Below the pieces are notes generated by a model. That model saw only the letters and a program-made list of their open reading frames with translations. It was not told the origin of the DNA and did not search any database. The position numbers were made by a program, and so were the translations under genes. This document shows, in pieces, positions 1 through 9,134 of a DNA stretch of 64,000 nucleotides. The DNA comes from Acinetobacter baumannii (GTDB lineage Bacteria; Pseudomonadota; Gammaproteobacteria; Pseudomonadales; Moraxellaceae): positions 1 to 64,000 of the forward strand of contig NZ_JADVOP010000025.1 of NCBI RefSeq assembly GCF_016508585.1, given 5' to 3'. Position 1 is the stretch's first letter; every line of letters begins with the position of its first letter.

Positions 1-342
1 ATTTAATTTTATTTAAAGTTTAATTTTTCAACAGTTCTCAAATACCCCCATAATAAAAGCGAATATACGAAAATTTATGTATAAGGCAAACCAGTATCAG
101 CATTTAATAATATGAACGAATTTTTCAAGCTAGACTTCCGCTATTTTGCATCATTTGGTCCATGAAAATCTTAATCATGATTTTTAAATAATTCATTTAT
201 TTAACGTGAAATAAAGCCTCATAACATCATCCTGATCCGTGCTTAATAGCTAACTTTCAAAAATCAACTCACAACCCAAAAGTTCATATATTTATTTTTT
301 TTATGTTAATATCAAATATATAATTTAACTTCTTAATTATTA
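1..342. other. AT-rich intergenic region, no gene seen
   Basis: This stretch is very AT-rich and stop-dense on both strands. I see no open frame with a ribosome binding site, no clear terminator hairpin and no repeat. It presumably holds the promoter of the lipoprotein gene that starts at 343 and the tail of whatever lies to the left of the window. Confidence 0.5.
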
Positions 343-738
343 ATGATGAACAAAACACCCCTTTTAATTACTTTAATTTCTTGCGCTTTGCTTACCGCCT
401 GCTTCTCTTCAAACGAACCTGTGATCCTGGAAACCCAGCAGATTGAAATTGCAAACACCCCTTCCAGTGTACTTGAACTCACACTGATCAAAAAAGGTAA
501 AATCTGTCTGTTAAAGACAAAAACAAGTGCAAAAAATACCCCGCCTATTGAAAAAGACTGGGCTTTTTTTAGAGATGATCTCATCTTAATCTCTGAGAAT
601 TCCACCTCTGAATCCGCCATCAACCCAGACTCCCCAGATGCTGAAACCGAAGCGCATATTCAAGAAATGAAAATAACAAAAGAGGCCCATCAAATGAAAA
701 GTTTTATCTCAAAAGAAAATCTAAAAAAATGTACCTGA
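343..738 (+). CDS. small lipoprotein, family member 1 of 3
   Basis: The product is 131 residues and of unknown function. The N-terminus is a lipoprotein signal peptide with a lipobox ending LLTAC, so the mature protein should be lipid-anchored, probably in the outer membrane. The start could be either of the two tandem ATGs at 343 and 346. The mature part has a central LIKKGKICLL segment, a downstream Trp/Phe-rich strand (WAFFRDDLILIS) and a C-terminal NLKKCT with a second Cys. The same layout appears in the lipoprotein at 4410-4793 and the exported protein at 10372-10803, so the three look like diverged paralogues. A disulfide between the central and terminal Cys is a reasonable inference. 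No known domain is recognised. Confidence 0.7.
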   Translation: MMNKTPLLITLISCALLTACFSSNEPVILETQQIEIANTPSSVLELTLIKKGKICLLKTKTSAKNTPPIEKDWAFFRDDLILISENSTSESAINPDSPDAETEAHIQEMKITKEAHQMKSFISKENLKKCT

Positions 739-844
739 GCTGTTCTGCGATCGGTATCAATATTTATAGACTAACCTTTGCCACACCTCCGCAAAATCCT
801 TATACTTAGAACCAATTTTTTCTAATACTTATAGTGGATGCTGC

Positions 845-1822
845 ATGAGTCGCGCCATATCGCATATTGATACATTCCAAGGCTTAATTCTTGCCTTACA
901 AAACTACTGGGCTGAACAAGGTTGTGTAGTGTTACAACCTTACGATATGGAAATGGGTGCAGGGACATTCCATACTGCAACATTCTTACGCGCACTTGGT
1001 CCTGAAACATGGAACGCAGCCTATGTTCAACCATCACGTCGTCCGAAAGACGGTCGTTATGGCGAAAACCCAAACCGTTTACAGCACTATTATCAATTCC
1101 AAGTGGTGCTTAAACCAAATCCTGACAATATTCAACAGCTTTACTTAGATTCTTTAAAAGCGATTGGTATTGATACTTTGATCCATGACATTCGTTTTGT
1201 AGAGGATAACTGGGAATCTCCAACATTAGGTGCTTGGGGCTTAGGTTGGGAAGTTTGGCTGAATGGTATGGAAGTTACTCAATTTACCTACTTCCAACAA
1301 GTTGGCGGTGTTGAATGCTATCCTGTTACAGGTGAAATCACCTATGGACTAGAGCGTTTGGCAATGTATCTACAAGGCGTAGATTCTGTTTACGATTTGG
1401 TGTGGACCAAAGGTCAATTCGGTACTGTAACCTATGGTGATGTTTTCCACCAAAACGAAGTTGAGCAATCGACCTATAACTTTGAATATGCCAACGTTGA
1501 AAAAATGTTTGAGCTGTTTGACTTTTATGAGGCCGAAGCCACACGTTTAATGGAAGCCGAGCTTCCACTTCCTGCATATGAACAAGTCATCAAAGCATCA
1601 CACAGTTTTAACCTGCTTGATGCCCGTGGTGCAATTTCTGTGACTGAGCGTCAGCGTTACATCTTACGTGTCCGTACTTTGGCACGCTCTATTGCACAAA
1701 GCTATGTGGCTGCCCGTGCGAAATTAGGATTCCCAATGGCTGAACCGCATTTACGTGATGAAGTATTGGCACAGTTGAAGGCGCAAGTTGAAGCAGAAGC
1801 AAAAGCTGAGGAGAATAAATAA
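845..1822 (+). CDS. glyQ: glycyl-tRNA synthetase alpha subunit
   Basis: This is the catalytic alpha chain of the bacterial alpha2beta2 glycyl-tRNA synthetase, which charges tRNA-Gly with glycine using ATP in the cytoplasm. The 325-residue product opens with the family signature [13 protein letters not shown] and [10 protein letters not shown], then [17 protein letters not shown] and a Pro-rich [16 protein letters not shown] block that belongs to the class II active site. Length is slightly above the usual 300 or so because of an acidic Ala/Glu/Lys tail. The stop codon overlaps the glyS start by one base (TAATG), so the two are translationally coupled. The ATG at 845 follows a GTGGATG ribosome-binding-like sequence. 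Confidence 0.97.
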   Translation: MSRAISHIDTFQGLILALQNYWAEQGCVVLQPYDMEMGAGTFHTATFLRALGPETWNAAYVQPSRRPKDGRYGENPNRLQHYYQFQVVLKPNPDNIQQLYLDSLKAIGIDTLIHDIRFVEDNWESPTLGAWGLGWEVWLNGMEVTQFTYFQQVGGVECYPVTGEITYGLERLAMYLQGVDSVYDLVWTKGQFGTVTYGDVFHQNEVEQSTYNFEYANVEKMFELFDFYEAEATRLMEAELPLPAYEQVIKASHSFNLLDARGAISVTERQRYILRVRTLARSIAQSYVAARAKLGFPMAEPHLRDEVLAQLKAQVEAEAKAEENK

Positions 1823-3891
1823 TGTCTAAACATACTGTTTTATTCGAACTTGGCTGTGAAGAATTACCCCCTAAAAGCCTAAAAACTTTACGTGATGCCT
1901 TAAAAGCTGAAACAGAAAAAGGGTTAAACGAAGCGGGTTTGGCATTTGAAGTCATTGAAGCTTATGCTGCACCACGTCGTTTGGCGCTCAAGATCGTCAA
2001 TGTGGATGGTGCTCAAGCTGACTCTCAAAAACGTTTCGATGGTCCTGCTGTTCAAGCAGCTTATGATGCAGAAGGGAAACCAACCAAAGCTTTAGAAGGC
2101 TTCATGCGTGGTCAAGGCATTACGGCAGATCAAGTATCAACATTCCAAGCGGGTAAAGTTGAAAAAGTTTGCTACTTAAAAGATGTCAAGGGTCAAAGCC
2201 TTGACGTTTTACTGCCACAGATTTTACAAACAGCATTGGATAACCTGCCTATTGCTAAACGCATGCGTTCTGCTGCAAGCCGTACTGAATTTGTTCGCCC
2301 TGTGAAATGGGTGGTATTGTTGAAAGATAACGCTGTAATTGACGCTACCATTCAAGATCATACAACAGGCAATGTGACTTATGGTCATCGTTTTCATGCA
2401 CCTGAAGCCATTGTATTGGCAAATGCAGATGCATATTTAGATGCACTACGTAAAGCCTATGTTATTGCTGACTTTGCAGAGCGCCAAGCGATCATTGATC
2501 AACAAGTCAAAGCTTTAGCAGATGAAGTGAATGCGACTGCGATTGTACCTGCGGATCTTCGTGATGAAGTGACTGCATTGGTCGAGTGGCCAGTTGCGCT
2601 TCGTGCCAGTTTTGAAGAGCGTTTCCTTGCAGTCCCTCAAGAAGCTTTGATCACGACCATGCAAGACAACCAAAAGTATTTCTGTTTGGTCAATGCTGAA
2701 AACAAACTACAACCTTATTTCATTACGGTTTCAAATATTGAGTCTAAAGATCCAACTCAAATTATTGAAGGAAATGAAAAAGTTGTACGTCCGCGTTTGT
2801 CAGATGCTGAATTCTTTTTCTTGCAAGATCAAAAACAGCCACTCGCATCTCGTAAAGACAAATTGGCCAATATGGTATTCCAGGCACAGTTAGGGACTCT
2901 TTGGAATAAGTCTGAACGTATTGCTAAATTGGCTGTGGCATTATCTGCAATCACAGGTGCAAAACCTGCGGATGCTGAAAAAGCCGCACTACTTGCTAAA
3001 TGCGACTTAACTTCTGAATTAGTCGGTGAGTTCCCTGAACTACAAGGGATTGCAGGCACTTATTATGCTCGCATTGAAGGCGAGAATGATGAAGTTGCTG
3101 AAGCTTTAGGTGAACAATACCTGCCTAAATTTGCGGGTGATGTGCTACCAAAAACCAAAACCGGTACAACACTTGCGCTTGCTGATCGTTTAGATACGCT
3201 GACTGGTATTTTCGGTATTGGTCAAGCCCCAACAGGTTCGAAAGATCCATTTGCTTTACGTCGTTCTGCAATTGGTATCTTACGCTTAGTGACTGAAAAT
3301 AATCTTGATGTTTCTATTGAAGAATTAATCAAGCTGGCTTTAGCTGCATATGGCGATGTATTGAAAGACCACGAAAAAACTTTGGCGGATGCAGTGGCAT
3401 TCCTTGAAGGTCGTTATCGTGCTAAATACGAAGACCAAGGTGTTGCCGTTGATGTGATTCAGGCTGTTCAAGCACTTTCGCCAAAATCACCTTTAGATTT
3501 TGATAAGCGAGTTACCGCAGTGAATCATTTCCGTGATTTGCCAGAAGCTGCTGCACTTGCTGCTGCAAATAAACGTGTTGCAAATATCTTGGCGAAAGAA
3601 GCCGCACCTACAGGTGAGATTGTTGAAGCGAAATTGGTTGAAGATGCTGAAAAAGCACTTTATACAGAGATTCAAACTATTCTTCCTGTTGTTCAGCCGC
3701 TTCTGGATGCAAAAGACTACACCACTGCACTTTCCAAGTTGGCAGCACTACGTGCACCAATTGATGCTTTCTTTGAAGGCGTTATGGTTATGGCGGATGA
3801 TGTCGAGTTAAAAGCAAACCGCTTACGTTTACTTGCACAGTTACGTGATTTATTTACAAGTGTTGCAGATATTTCAGTGTTACAGCACTAA
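1822..3891 (+). CDS. glyS: glycyl-tRNA synthetase beta subunit
   Basis: This is the beta chain of glycyl-tRNA synthetase, 689 residues, a normal length for the family. The N-terminus [14 protein letters not shown] is diagnostic. It is followed by the B3/4-like and HD-like domains and a C-terminal anticodon-binding region near residues 580-680. It pairs with GlyQ and recognises tRNA-Gly. It starts inside the glyQ stop codon (one-base overlap), which fits equal production of the two chains. Just downstream lies a perfect 14-bp inverted repeat (3930-3959), probably marking the end of the operon. Confidence 0.97.
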   Translation: MSKHTVLFELGCEELPPKSLKTLRDALKAETEKGLNEAGLAFEVIEAYAAPRRLALKIVNVDGAQADSQKRFDGPAVQAAYDAEGKPTKALEGFMRGQGITADQVSTFQAGKVEKVCYLKDVKGQSLDVLLPQILQTALDNLPIAKRMRSAASRTEFVRPVKWVVLLKDNAVIDATIQDHTTGNVTYGHRFHAPEAIVLANADAYLDALRKAYVIADFAERQAIIDQQVKALADEVNATAIVPADLRDEVTALVEWPVALRASFEERFLAVPQEALITTMQDNQKYFCLVNAENKLQPYFITVSNIESKDPTQIIEGNEKVVRPRLSDAEFFFLQDQKQPLASRKDKLANMVFQAQLGTLWNKSERIAKLAVALSAITGAKPADAEKAALLAKCDLTSELVGEFPELQGIAGTYYARIEGENDEVAEALGEQYLPKFAGDVLPKTKTGTTLALADRLDTLTGIFGIGQAPTGSKDPFALRRSAIGILRLVTENNLDVSIEELIKLALAAYGDVLKDHEKTLADAVAFLEGRYRAKYEDQGVAVDVIQAVQALSPKSPLDFDKRVTAVNHFRDLPEAAALAAANKRVANILAKEAAPTGEIVEAKLVEDAEKALYTEIQTILPVVQPLLDAKDYTTALSKLAALRAPIDAFFEGVMVMADDVELKANRLRLLAQLRDLFTSVADISVLQH

Positions 3892-4409
3892 TTACGGCTA
3901 TTTATAGTCATTCACCAATGACTATTGCTATCCTCAAGCTCTTGAAAGAGCTTGAGGATTACATAACAAAAAATAATCAGAATTTATCTCATGGTGCTGT
4001 TGCAACATTCAGTGATGTAAAACCAGTTGCTGAAGCTTTACTGTATTCAAAGTTTTTACCGTCTATAACAAGTAATCTAAGTGCAGTTGAAACATGCCAT
4101 GATCATCAAGGGCATATGTAAATTTTTTCTGCTCTTTCCTCATTTAATCTTAGAAGAATACATTCTCTGGGAATCAGGAATTCAGTATTGGGAGCAATTT
4201 TTTACCTTTACAGTGACCTGACTGGTTTACAAGTGTTGTGAATATTTCTGTTCTACAATATTAAGAAGTTGCATCATTGAAAAATAAAATATAGACAAAG
4301 AATGTAATTTTTTAAAATAGTCTTTAACAATCAATAACTAAATAAATCCTAATCTGCTCAATGATTTGTATAAACTGAATATGACTTTTTCTATCTGAGC
4401 TTAAAAGTA
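3892..4409. other. intergenic region between glyS and lipoprotein gene
   Basis: Apart from the inverted repeat at 3930-3959, I see no supported gene here. A 67-codon frame at 3918-4121 begins inside the hairpin and has no ribosome binding site, so I do not call it. The remainder is AT-rich and presumably includes the promoter of the lipoprotein gene at 4410. Confidence 0.5.
3930..3959. repeat. perfect 14-bp inverted repeat after glyS
   Basis: The arms 3930-3943 and 3946-3959 are perfectly complementary around a two-base centre, giving a strong hairpin 38 bases after the glyS stop. No U-tract follows on either strand, so it is not a textbook intrinsic terminator. It may act as a 3'-end stabiliser, a terminator of unusual form or a protein site. 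Confidence 0.6.
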
Positions 4410-4793
4410 ATGGCTAATAAAATCATATTTTGTGCAATATTCATCACACTCGCCCTCACCGCCTGCTCAACAACACCCACCAATCCAAACGCGCCAACTA
4501 TTCTAGAACAACACAAGAATATCTCGGCACAACCCAATACCAAACACAACCTCGCCCGTCTTATTCGACAAACAGATAACTGCGTGATTGAATTTACAGG
4601 GAACTTTGAAACAGGAAAAGCAACTGAGCATTGGATTTTTAAAGGTGAACAATTGATCTCAGCATTTTCAAATGTAGATGCAGATATTGAACAAAAACAG
4701 ACTGTTTTTGATCCTAAAGATGCTGAAACACTAAAAAACTTCAATTCACTCAAAAACAACTTTAGAGCATCAAATCTGGAAAAATGCAATTAA
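4410..4793 (+). CDS. small lipoprotein, family member 2 of 3
   Basis: The product is 127 residues with a lipoprotein signal peptide and lipobox LTAC followed by a Thr/Pro/Asn-rich linker. The mature domain contains LARLIRQTDNCVIEFTGNFE, then EHWIFKGEQLISAF, and ends NLEKCN. This matches, in order, the pattern in the lipoprotein at 343 (LIKKGKICLL, WAFFRDDLILIS, NLKKCT) and in the exported protein at 10372. Function is unknown. A strong hairpin followed by T residues at 4822-4853 terminates the gene and overlaps the end of the convergent membrane-protein gene. Confidence 0.7.
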   Translation: MANKIIFCAIFITLALTACSTTPTNPNAPTILEQHKNISAQPNTKHNLARLIRQTDNCVIEFTGNFETGKATEHWIFKGEQLISAFSNVDADIEQKQTVFDPKDAETLKNFNSLKNNFRASNLEKCN

Positions 4794-4821
4794 TCTCGGT
4801 ACTTCACTTTGCTATGTTGGT

Positions 4822-4853
4822 AGAGCTAAATACAAAATCATTTAGCTCTTTTA
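4822..4853 (+). terminator. intrinsic terminator
   Basis: Ten-base arms 4822-4831 and 4840-4849 with an eight-base loop are followed by TTTTA. It lies 29 bases after the stop of the lipoprotein gene and runs into the 3' end of the convergent gene that ends at 4838. Confidence 0.7.
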
Positions 4854-5230
4854 GCCACATAAATCACGGGATAGAACCAAAAAATCACACCAATCAATCC
4901 GATCGCTGCAAAAATTAAGCTATTCGGGAGGTAAGTCGCAACCCAATCATAAATTGGATTTAAACCCAATTTAAAAGAATTCATCATCGCGTATAGTAGG
5001 GCAGACATTAACATATGAGGAAAAATGAGGTGTAGAATAGATAGCTGATATCTCTTAAAATATTTTGCAAAATAAAAACTTGGAACTAAATAGAGTAAAA
5101 ATAAAATCGCCGTTGTAATCCAGCCAATCATTTGATGACTGAGAGGAATTTCCTCTCCACAAGCACAGGCAAAACTCGGTCTAAAAGTTAATAATATACT
5201 TAACAACACCAGGATTTTTATATTGTTCAT
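4838..5230 (-). CDS. small inner-membrane protein with signal peptide
   Basis: The product is 130 residues, not recognised. It begins with a signal-like segment (MNNIKILVLLSILLTFRPSFA) ending before CACGEEIP, which gives two Cys close to the new N-terminus. Three or four hydrophobic helices follow (about residues 34-55, 64-82, 103-122), and a Lys/Arg tail predicts a cytoplasmic C-terminus. The gene is monocistronic, convergent with the lipoprotein gene at 4410. No family assignment is made. Confidence 0.6.
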   Translation of the reverse strand: MNNIKILVLLSILLTFRPSFACACGEEIPLSHQMIGWITTAILFLLYLVPSFYFAKYFKRYQLSILHLIFPHMLMSALLYAMMNSFKLGLNPIYDWVATYLPNSLIFAAIGLIGVIFWFYPVIYVAKRAK

Positions 5231-5541
5231 TATAGGAATTAGATAGGGACTGATGCCAAAGCTTATGTGTTTTCTGTTTCAATGACAAGCTAGGAGTGCC
5301 AATAGAACATAGTTTTAGAATAGTGGTTTTTGGTTTATAAGTATCAGAATTTTAAATTTAAAAATTTATAAATTTCCCCCAAAAATAGAACTTAATATTT
5401 ATTCACAATTTTTACATTAGTGTTAAAACTGTGTAGATATGCTGTTGCTGTTTTATCTCAAAGACGATTTCCATCCATATTTCACATTATGATAGGCAAC
5501 ACTCAAACTTGAAATCATTCAGGTATAGGATAAAACGAATT
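5231..5541. other. intergenic promoter region
   Basis: This lies between the divergent membrane-protein gene (minus strand) and the repeat-protein gene (plus strand), so it should carry both promoters. It is AT-rich. I could not assign specific promoter boxes with confidence, and I see no further gene. Confidence 0.4.
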
Positions 5542-6264
5542 ATGAAGAAAATGCTTAAAACAACAGTGATCGCTACAGCCCTTTTAGCTAGCTCTCCTCT
5601 TCTTTTTGCCAACACAAATGTTAGCGCGAATGCTTCTGCAGAAGTCAATGCGAATGGTGGAGGTTTACTCAGCAATATTGGTCAGGGTATCCATAATACA
5701 GCAGACAAAGTCGGGAATGGCATTGAAAAGGGTGTCGATAAAACCCGAGAAGTCTCTAAAGATGCTTGGGATGGTACAAAAAATACTGCTGTTAAAGTCG
5801 GTGATGGTATCGAAAAAGGTGTTGATAAAACCCGTGATGTGTCCAAAGAGACTTGGGATGGCACCAAGAATGTTGCGGGTAAAGTAGGTACGGGTGTTGA
5901 AAAAGGTGTCGACAAAACCCGTGAAGTATCTAAAGATGCGTGGGATGGCACAAAACACACTGCTGACAAAGTCGGTACAAGTGTTGAAACCGGTATTGAT
6001 AAAGGTAAAGTTGCAAGCAAAGGTGCTTGGGAAAATACCAAAAAACTAAGTTCAGAAGCAGGTCACAATACTAAAGAAGCAGCGGTAAAAGCGAAAGACA
6101 AAACCAAATCTGCGACCAGTAAAACATGGCAAAAAACCAAAGACTTGGTTAAGCCAAAATCAAGCAACACGGGTGCGAAAGTAAATTCACATACGCAAGT
6201 GAAAACCCCAGTAGGTAGCGCAAAGGTTGGCGTATCAACCGAAGCAAATATCGCAGCCAAATAA
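5542..6264 (+). CDS. exported LEA-like hydrophilic repeat protein
   Basis: The start chosen is the ATG at 5542, because it gives a clean signal peptide (MKKMLKTTVIATALLASS, cleavage after LLFA); the in-frame ATG at 5509 would add an unlikely basic extension. The mature protein is about 217 residues, extremely hydrophilic and helical. It contains three near-identical 29-residue units and a fourth diverged one, each built on GxGIEKGVDKTREVSKDAWD followed by GTKNTAxKV. A Lys/Ala/Thr-rich tail follows. The composition (Lys, Asp, Thr, Ala, Gly; no Cys) and the KxAWDxTKxxAxKV pattern resemble group 3 LEA proteins and bacterial hydrophilins, which protect against drying. Protection is inferred. A related gene follows at 6466, and a clear terminator separates them. 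Confidence 0.75.
   Translation: MKKMLKTTVIATALLASSPLLFANTNVSANASAEVNANGGGLLSNIGQGIHNTADKVGNGIEKGVDKTREVSKDAWDGTKNTAVKVGDGIEKGVDKTRDVSKETWDGTKNVAGKVGTGVEKGVDKTREVSKDAWDGTKHTADKVGTSVETGIDKGKVASKGAWENTKKLSSEAGHNTKEAAVKAKDKTKSATSKTWQKTKDLVKPKSSNTGAKVNSHTQVKTPVGSAKVGVSTEANIAAK
5713..6000 (+). repeat. tandem 87-bp coding repeats
   Basis: Three consecutive 87-base units, plus a fourth degenerate one, encode the 29-residue LEA-like repeats. The DNA copies differ mostly at third codon positions, so the array is old enough to have drifted while the protein sequence was conserved. Confidence 0.8.
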
Positions 6265-6299
6265 TTGAATCGGATTGGATTTAATACAATATCAAGATG

Positions 6300-6328
6300 A
6301 AAAGCCCACATCCGTGGGCTTTTCTTTC
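6300..6328 (+). terminator. intrinsic terminator
   Basis: Perfect ten-base arms 6300-6309 and 6314-6323 with an ATCC loop end in a T-rich tract. It terminates the LEA-like gene ending at 6264. Confidence 0.85.
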
Positions 6329-6465
6329 CAATGCCCAGTAATAATCTCCAACTTGTATTGTTATATTTTGCTGTTGTGGATTTATTACCATTTCAGCTTG
6401 TTATTGAATGAAACAGTATGATTACCCAATATGATTCGCAGCGTTAATAAAGTCATCATAAAGGA

Positions 6466-7140
6466 ATGAAAAACATGGTGAAGATAAAAAGTTTATGTAT
6501 GGTTACTGCAATTTGTGCAACATCATCACTGTATGCTCAAACAGGCACTCAAACCCAACCTTATGGTGATAATCCCAATATATTTAGAGTCCTCGCCCAT
6601 AAGACAGGTGAAGCAGTACAAAATACGGCTGAAAAAGTAGGAGATGCAACCGAAAAAGGAATTCAAAAAATCAAACCATCCTTTGATGAAACCATTGAGA
6701 ATACGAAAAAATATACCAGTGAACAAGCCACGATTGCTCGAGACAATACGCGTCAAGGCATAGACACCGCAGTCAAAAAGGTTGAACAGACCAAAGATCG
6801 TGTGATGGGCAAAAACAGCTATAACGTGCCAATAGAACAAGGCAGCTTGAGTCAATCATCAACTACTGCAAACTCAGCGAATCCCCATACCGTAGCCAAT
6901 GTTCCAAACATTTCTAACCAAATTATTGCAAATCCATCAACGCAAGAATCAGTTGCGCCATCAGCACTCAAAACACAAGCTTCTCAAAATATTCAATCAG
7001 ATCAACAAGAGCTTGAAATCAAAAAACAAAGCTTGCCTATAGAGAACCAGAGCAACATGCCGAGTCCATCATCAACAGACTCAACCCGAAATGATGATAC
7101 CAATATACCCGCAGATGATGAGGCAGGTGTACCAAGATAG
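6466..7140 (+). CDS. exported LEA-like hydrophilic protein, second copy
   Basis: The product is 224 residues with a signal peptide (cleavage after SLYAQ). The region from about 45 to 125 contains TGEAVQNTAEKVGDATEKGI and repeated Thr-Arg/Lys-Asp segments that match the repeat unit of the preceding gene (NTADKVGNGIEKGVDK). The rest is a low-complexity Ser/Asn/Gln/Pro/Thr-rich tail. It is therefore a half-repeat, half-disordered relative of the protein at 5542. It has its own 200-base upstream region after a terminator, so it is probably transcribed separately. A stabilising, hydrophilin-like envelope role is inferred only. The start could also be the ATG at 6475. Confidence 0.7.
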   Translation: MKNMVKIKSLCMVTAICATSSLYAQTGTQTQPYGDNPNIFRVLAHKTGEAVQNTAEKVGDATEKGIQKIKPSFDETIENTKKYTSEQATIARDNTRQGIDTAVKKVEQTKDRVMGKNSYNVPIEQGSLSQSSTTANSANPHTVANVPNISNQIIANPSTQESVAPSALKTQASQNIQSDQQELEIKKQSLPIENQSNMPSPSSTDSTRNDDTNIPADDEAGVPR

Positions 7141-7242
7141 CCCCTCACTCAGATCGTTAAAGCTTAGATCCAGGGAAGACGTGGTTGAAAGAGCAATAAT
7201 GCAGTTATAATTTTATTTATAACATGATGTCTGTTTAAGATT

Positions 7243-8199
7243 TCAGTGATTCACCTGACGAATCACTTTCCCCTGTTGAAATGCCTCAAAATTTTCCACC
7301 ATTTGATTGACGATACGTTGCCGAGCATCAACACTTCCCCAGGCACTGTGCGGGGTGATAATCAGGTTTGGAATATCCTCTGCAAGCAACACATTTCCTT
7401 GTTTTGGAGGTTCAACAGAAAGTACATCTGTCGCTGCGCCTGCAATCTTGCCTTGTCTTAATGCATCCGCCAAAGCCTGTTCGTCCACGATGCCTCCACG
7501 GGCACAATTGATTAAAAATGCAGATTTTTTCATTGCGTTCAGTGCTTGTGCATCAATCAAGTCCCGTGTTTCATCTGTTAAAGGACAATGTAAAGAAAGA
7601 AAATCGACTTGCGGAAGTAGATCAGCAAAAGGAATTCGTGCTTGATGCTGTGGGCGGCTTGGCAGTGCCCCTACCAGAACCTGCATACCAAAAGCTTCAG
7701 CTAATTTGGCAACCGCTTGTCCCAATGCTCCATAACCAATGATTCCCAAGGTTTTCCCTGACAGTTCTACAACAGGAAAATCCAATAAACAGAAAATTGG
7801 TGATTTATTCCATTGCCCCTTCTTAACGGCACGATCATATTTGAGCAAAGAAGTTGCTAAAGCCAGCATCAATGTCAGGGTATGCTGTGCAACTGCTGAT
7901 GTACCATAACCCTGACAGTTGCATACCACGATGCCTTTAGATTTGGCTGCATCTAAATCGACATTGTTGGTACCCGTTGCCGAAATTAATATGAGCTTTA
8001 ATTGCTTCGATTGAGCAATTGTTTCTGCATTGATCAATACTTTATTACTGATGATCACATCGGCATGCTCTACACGTGCTAATACCTGCTCAGTCGTGGT
8101 CGAGGGATAAAGGATAAGTTCGTCAAAAGCTGCGTTTAACTGACTAAAATCCAAATCATTTTTGTCTAAAGATTCATAATCTAAAAATACAGCCTTCAT
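7243..8199 (-). CDS. D-2-hydroxyacid dehydrogenase (NAD-dependent)
   Basis: This is a 318-residue member of the D-isomer-specific 2-hydroxyacid dehydrogenase family, which interconverts 2-oxoacids and D-2-hydroxyacids; hydroxypyruvate/glyoxylate reductases such as HprA are the closest type. The Rossmann motif GIIGYGALGQAVAKL lies near residue 150. The catalytic trio is present: Arg in NCARGGIVDE, Glu in SVEPPKQG and His in ITPHSAWG. It is a lone gene with its own upstream region. The substrate cannot be fixed from sequence, so no gene symbol is given. Confidence 0.88.
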   Translation of the reverse strand: MKAVFLDYESLDKNDLDFSQLNAAFDELILYPSTTTEQVLARVEHADVIISNKVLINAETIAQSKQLKLILISATGTNNVDLDAAKSKGIVVCNCQGYGTSAVAQHTLTLMLALATSLLKYDRAVKKGQWNKSPIFCLLDFPVVELSGKTLGIIGYGALGQAVAKLAEAFGMQVLVGALPSRPQHQARIPFADLLPQVDFLSLHCPLTDETRDLIDAQALNAMKKSAFLINCARGGIVDEQALADALRQGKIAGAATDVLSVEPPKQGNVLLAEDIPNLIITPHSAWGSVDARQRIVNQMVENFEAFQQGKVIRQVNH

Positions 8200-8351
8200 T
8201 GCGTCGCTTTTACCTTATTGTTCCAATCATTTGCACTAGCTTGTTTATAGCATGAAATTTTCACAGATTTTCATACTGGTCTTTATCATCTGTTCAACAT
8301 ATAACACCATTCATTCAACATTGAAAATCAATCCTGTCCAATCAAATGATT

Positions 8352-9017
8352 TTAGGATTGTGATGATGCTTGCGGAAAGCCAAAAGTATTATTTTTAAGC
8401 GCCAATAGATATGCATTGGTCATACGGTAAGCTTCTTGAATAATGGCTTCTGAAATATAACTTTCATTGTAATAGCCATGTTTCATACAGGTAAAAACCA
8501 ATTCCATTAAAATCGTTAAAGTATCAGGTTGTTGAGGAACATAATTATCGACCTGAATCATTTCCAATGCTTTACGTACACCCTCACTGACTTTTTTCAA
8601 CTCAATTTGGTACTCAAGATATGCTTGCCGCGTAAAAGGACCGCTGAGAATAAGCAGGCTGGCAATTTCAGATTCATTGAAAAATTTAGCCGTGGTCCGG
8701 ATCATACTTTCTGAAAGGAGTTGCCCGTAGACTTCAATGCTTGCTCTGGGGTTGTCTGTTAATACTCGAACAGCCGCTTTCCCCAATTGTTTGACCAAAT
8801 CATTCAAGTGTGCGAGTGCTATATGACGCAGAATATCGTATTTCGTCGGAAAAAACTGATAAATACTGGTACGAGGAACGCCCGAAGCATTGGCAATTTC
8901 AGGGATGGAAATCTTTTCAATTCCAATGGATAACAATAACTCTTGTGTAGTTGCCAGCATTTTTTCCATTCTTTTTTGCGAGCGTTCTTGTTTTGGCTGA
9001 CTCACTTTTTTGGTCAT
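8352..9017 (-). CDS. TetR-family repressor, likely of the divergent desaturase
   Basis: This is a TetR/AcrR-type regulator of about 221 residues. The N-terminal helix-turn-helix includes ISIPEIANASGVPRTSIYQF and FPTKYDILRHIA; the rest is the variable ligand-binding domain. I chose the ATG at 9017. The longer frame to 9080 would place its start codon inside a 14-bp inverted repeat (9074-9087) that looks like the operator. It is divergent from a fatty-acid desaturase gene, the same arrangement as other TetR-type regulators of lipid desaturation such as Pseudomonas DesT, so fatty-acid or acyl-CoA sensing is the likely role. The ligand is unknown. Confidence 0.85.
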   Translation of the reverse strand: MTKKVSQPKQERSQKRMEKMLATTQELLLSIGIEKISIPEIANASGVPRTSIYQFFPTKYDILRHIALAHLNDLVKQLGKAAVRVLTDNPRASIEVYGQLLSESMIRTTAKFFNESEIASLLILSGPFTRQAYLEYQIELKKVSEGVRKALEMIQVDNYVPQQPDTLTILMELVFTCMKHGYYNESYISEAIIQEAYRMTNAYLLALKNNTFGFPQASSQS

Positions 9018-9073
9018 TTTCTTTAAAACTGACGTTGACGTTATTTTGATCATCAGATAATCTCTCAAAAAAT

Positions 9074-9087
9074 CCAACAAATGTTGG
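9074..9087. promoter_or_regulatory. candidate TetR operator
   Basis: The sequence CCAACAAATGTTGG has six-base perfect arms around an AA centre. It sits in the short intergenic region between the TetR gene and the divergent desaturase gene, where a repressor of both would bind. A TTGG in it may form part of the -35 region for the desaturase promoter. Confidence 0.55.
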
Positions 9088-9134
9088 CTTTTAAAACTTC
9101 CTTGTTTTCATAAAAAATATAGAGGAAAACGGAA

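Noticed and set aside
823..1073. Antisense frame opposite glyQ
   Set aside because: It is a shadow of the glyQ coding sequence.
3918..4121. 67-codon open frame after glyS
   Set aside because: It begins inside the inverted repeat, has no ribosome binding site and no recognisable content.
5606..5887. Other-frame repeats within the LEA-like gene
   Set aside because: They are shadows produced by the tandem 87-bp repeats in frames other than the real one.
5713..6000. Possible CRISPR-like array
   Set aside because: The 87-bp units are contiguous, coding and without spacers.
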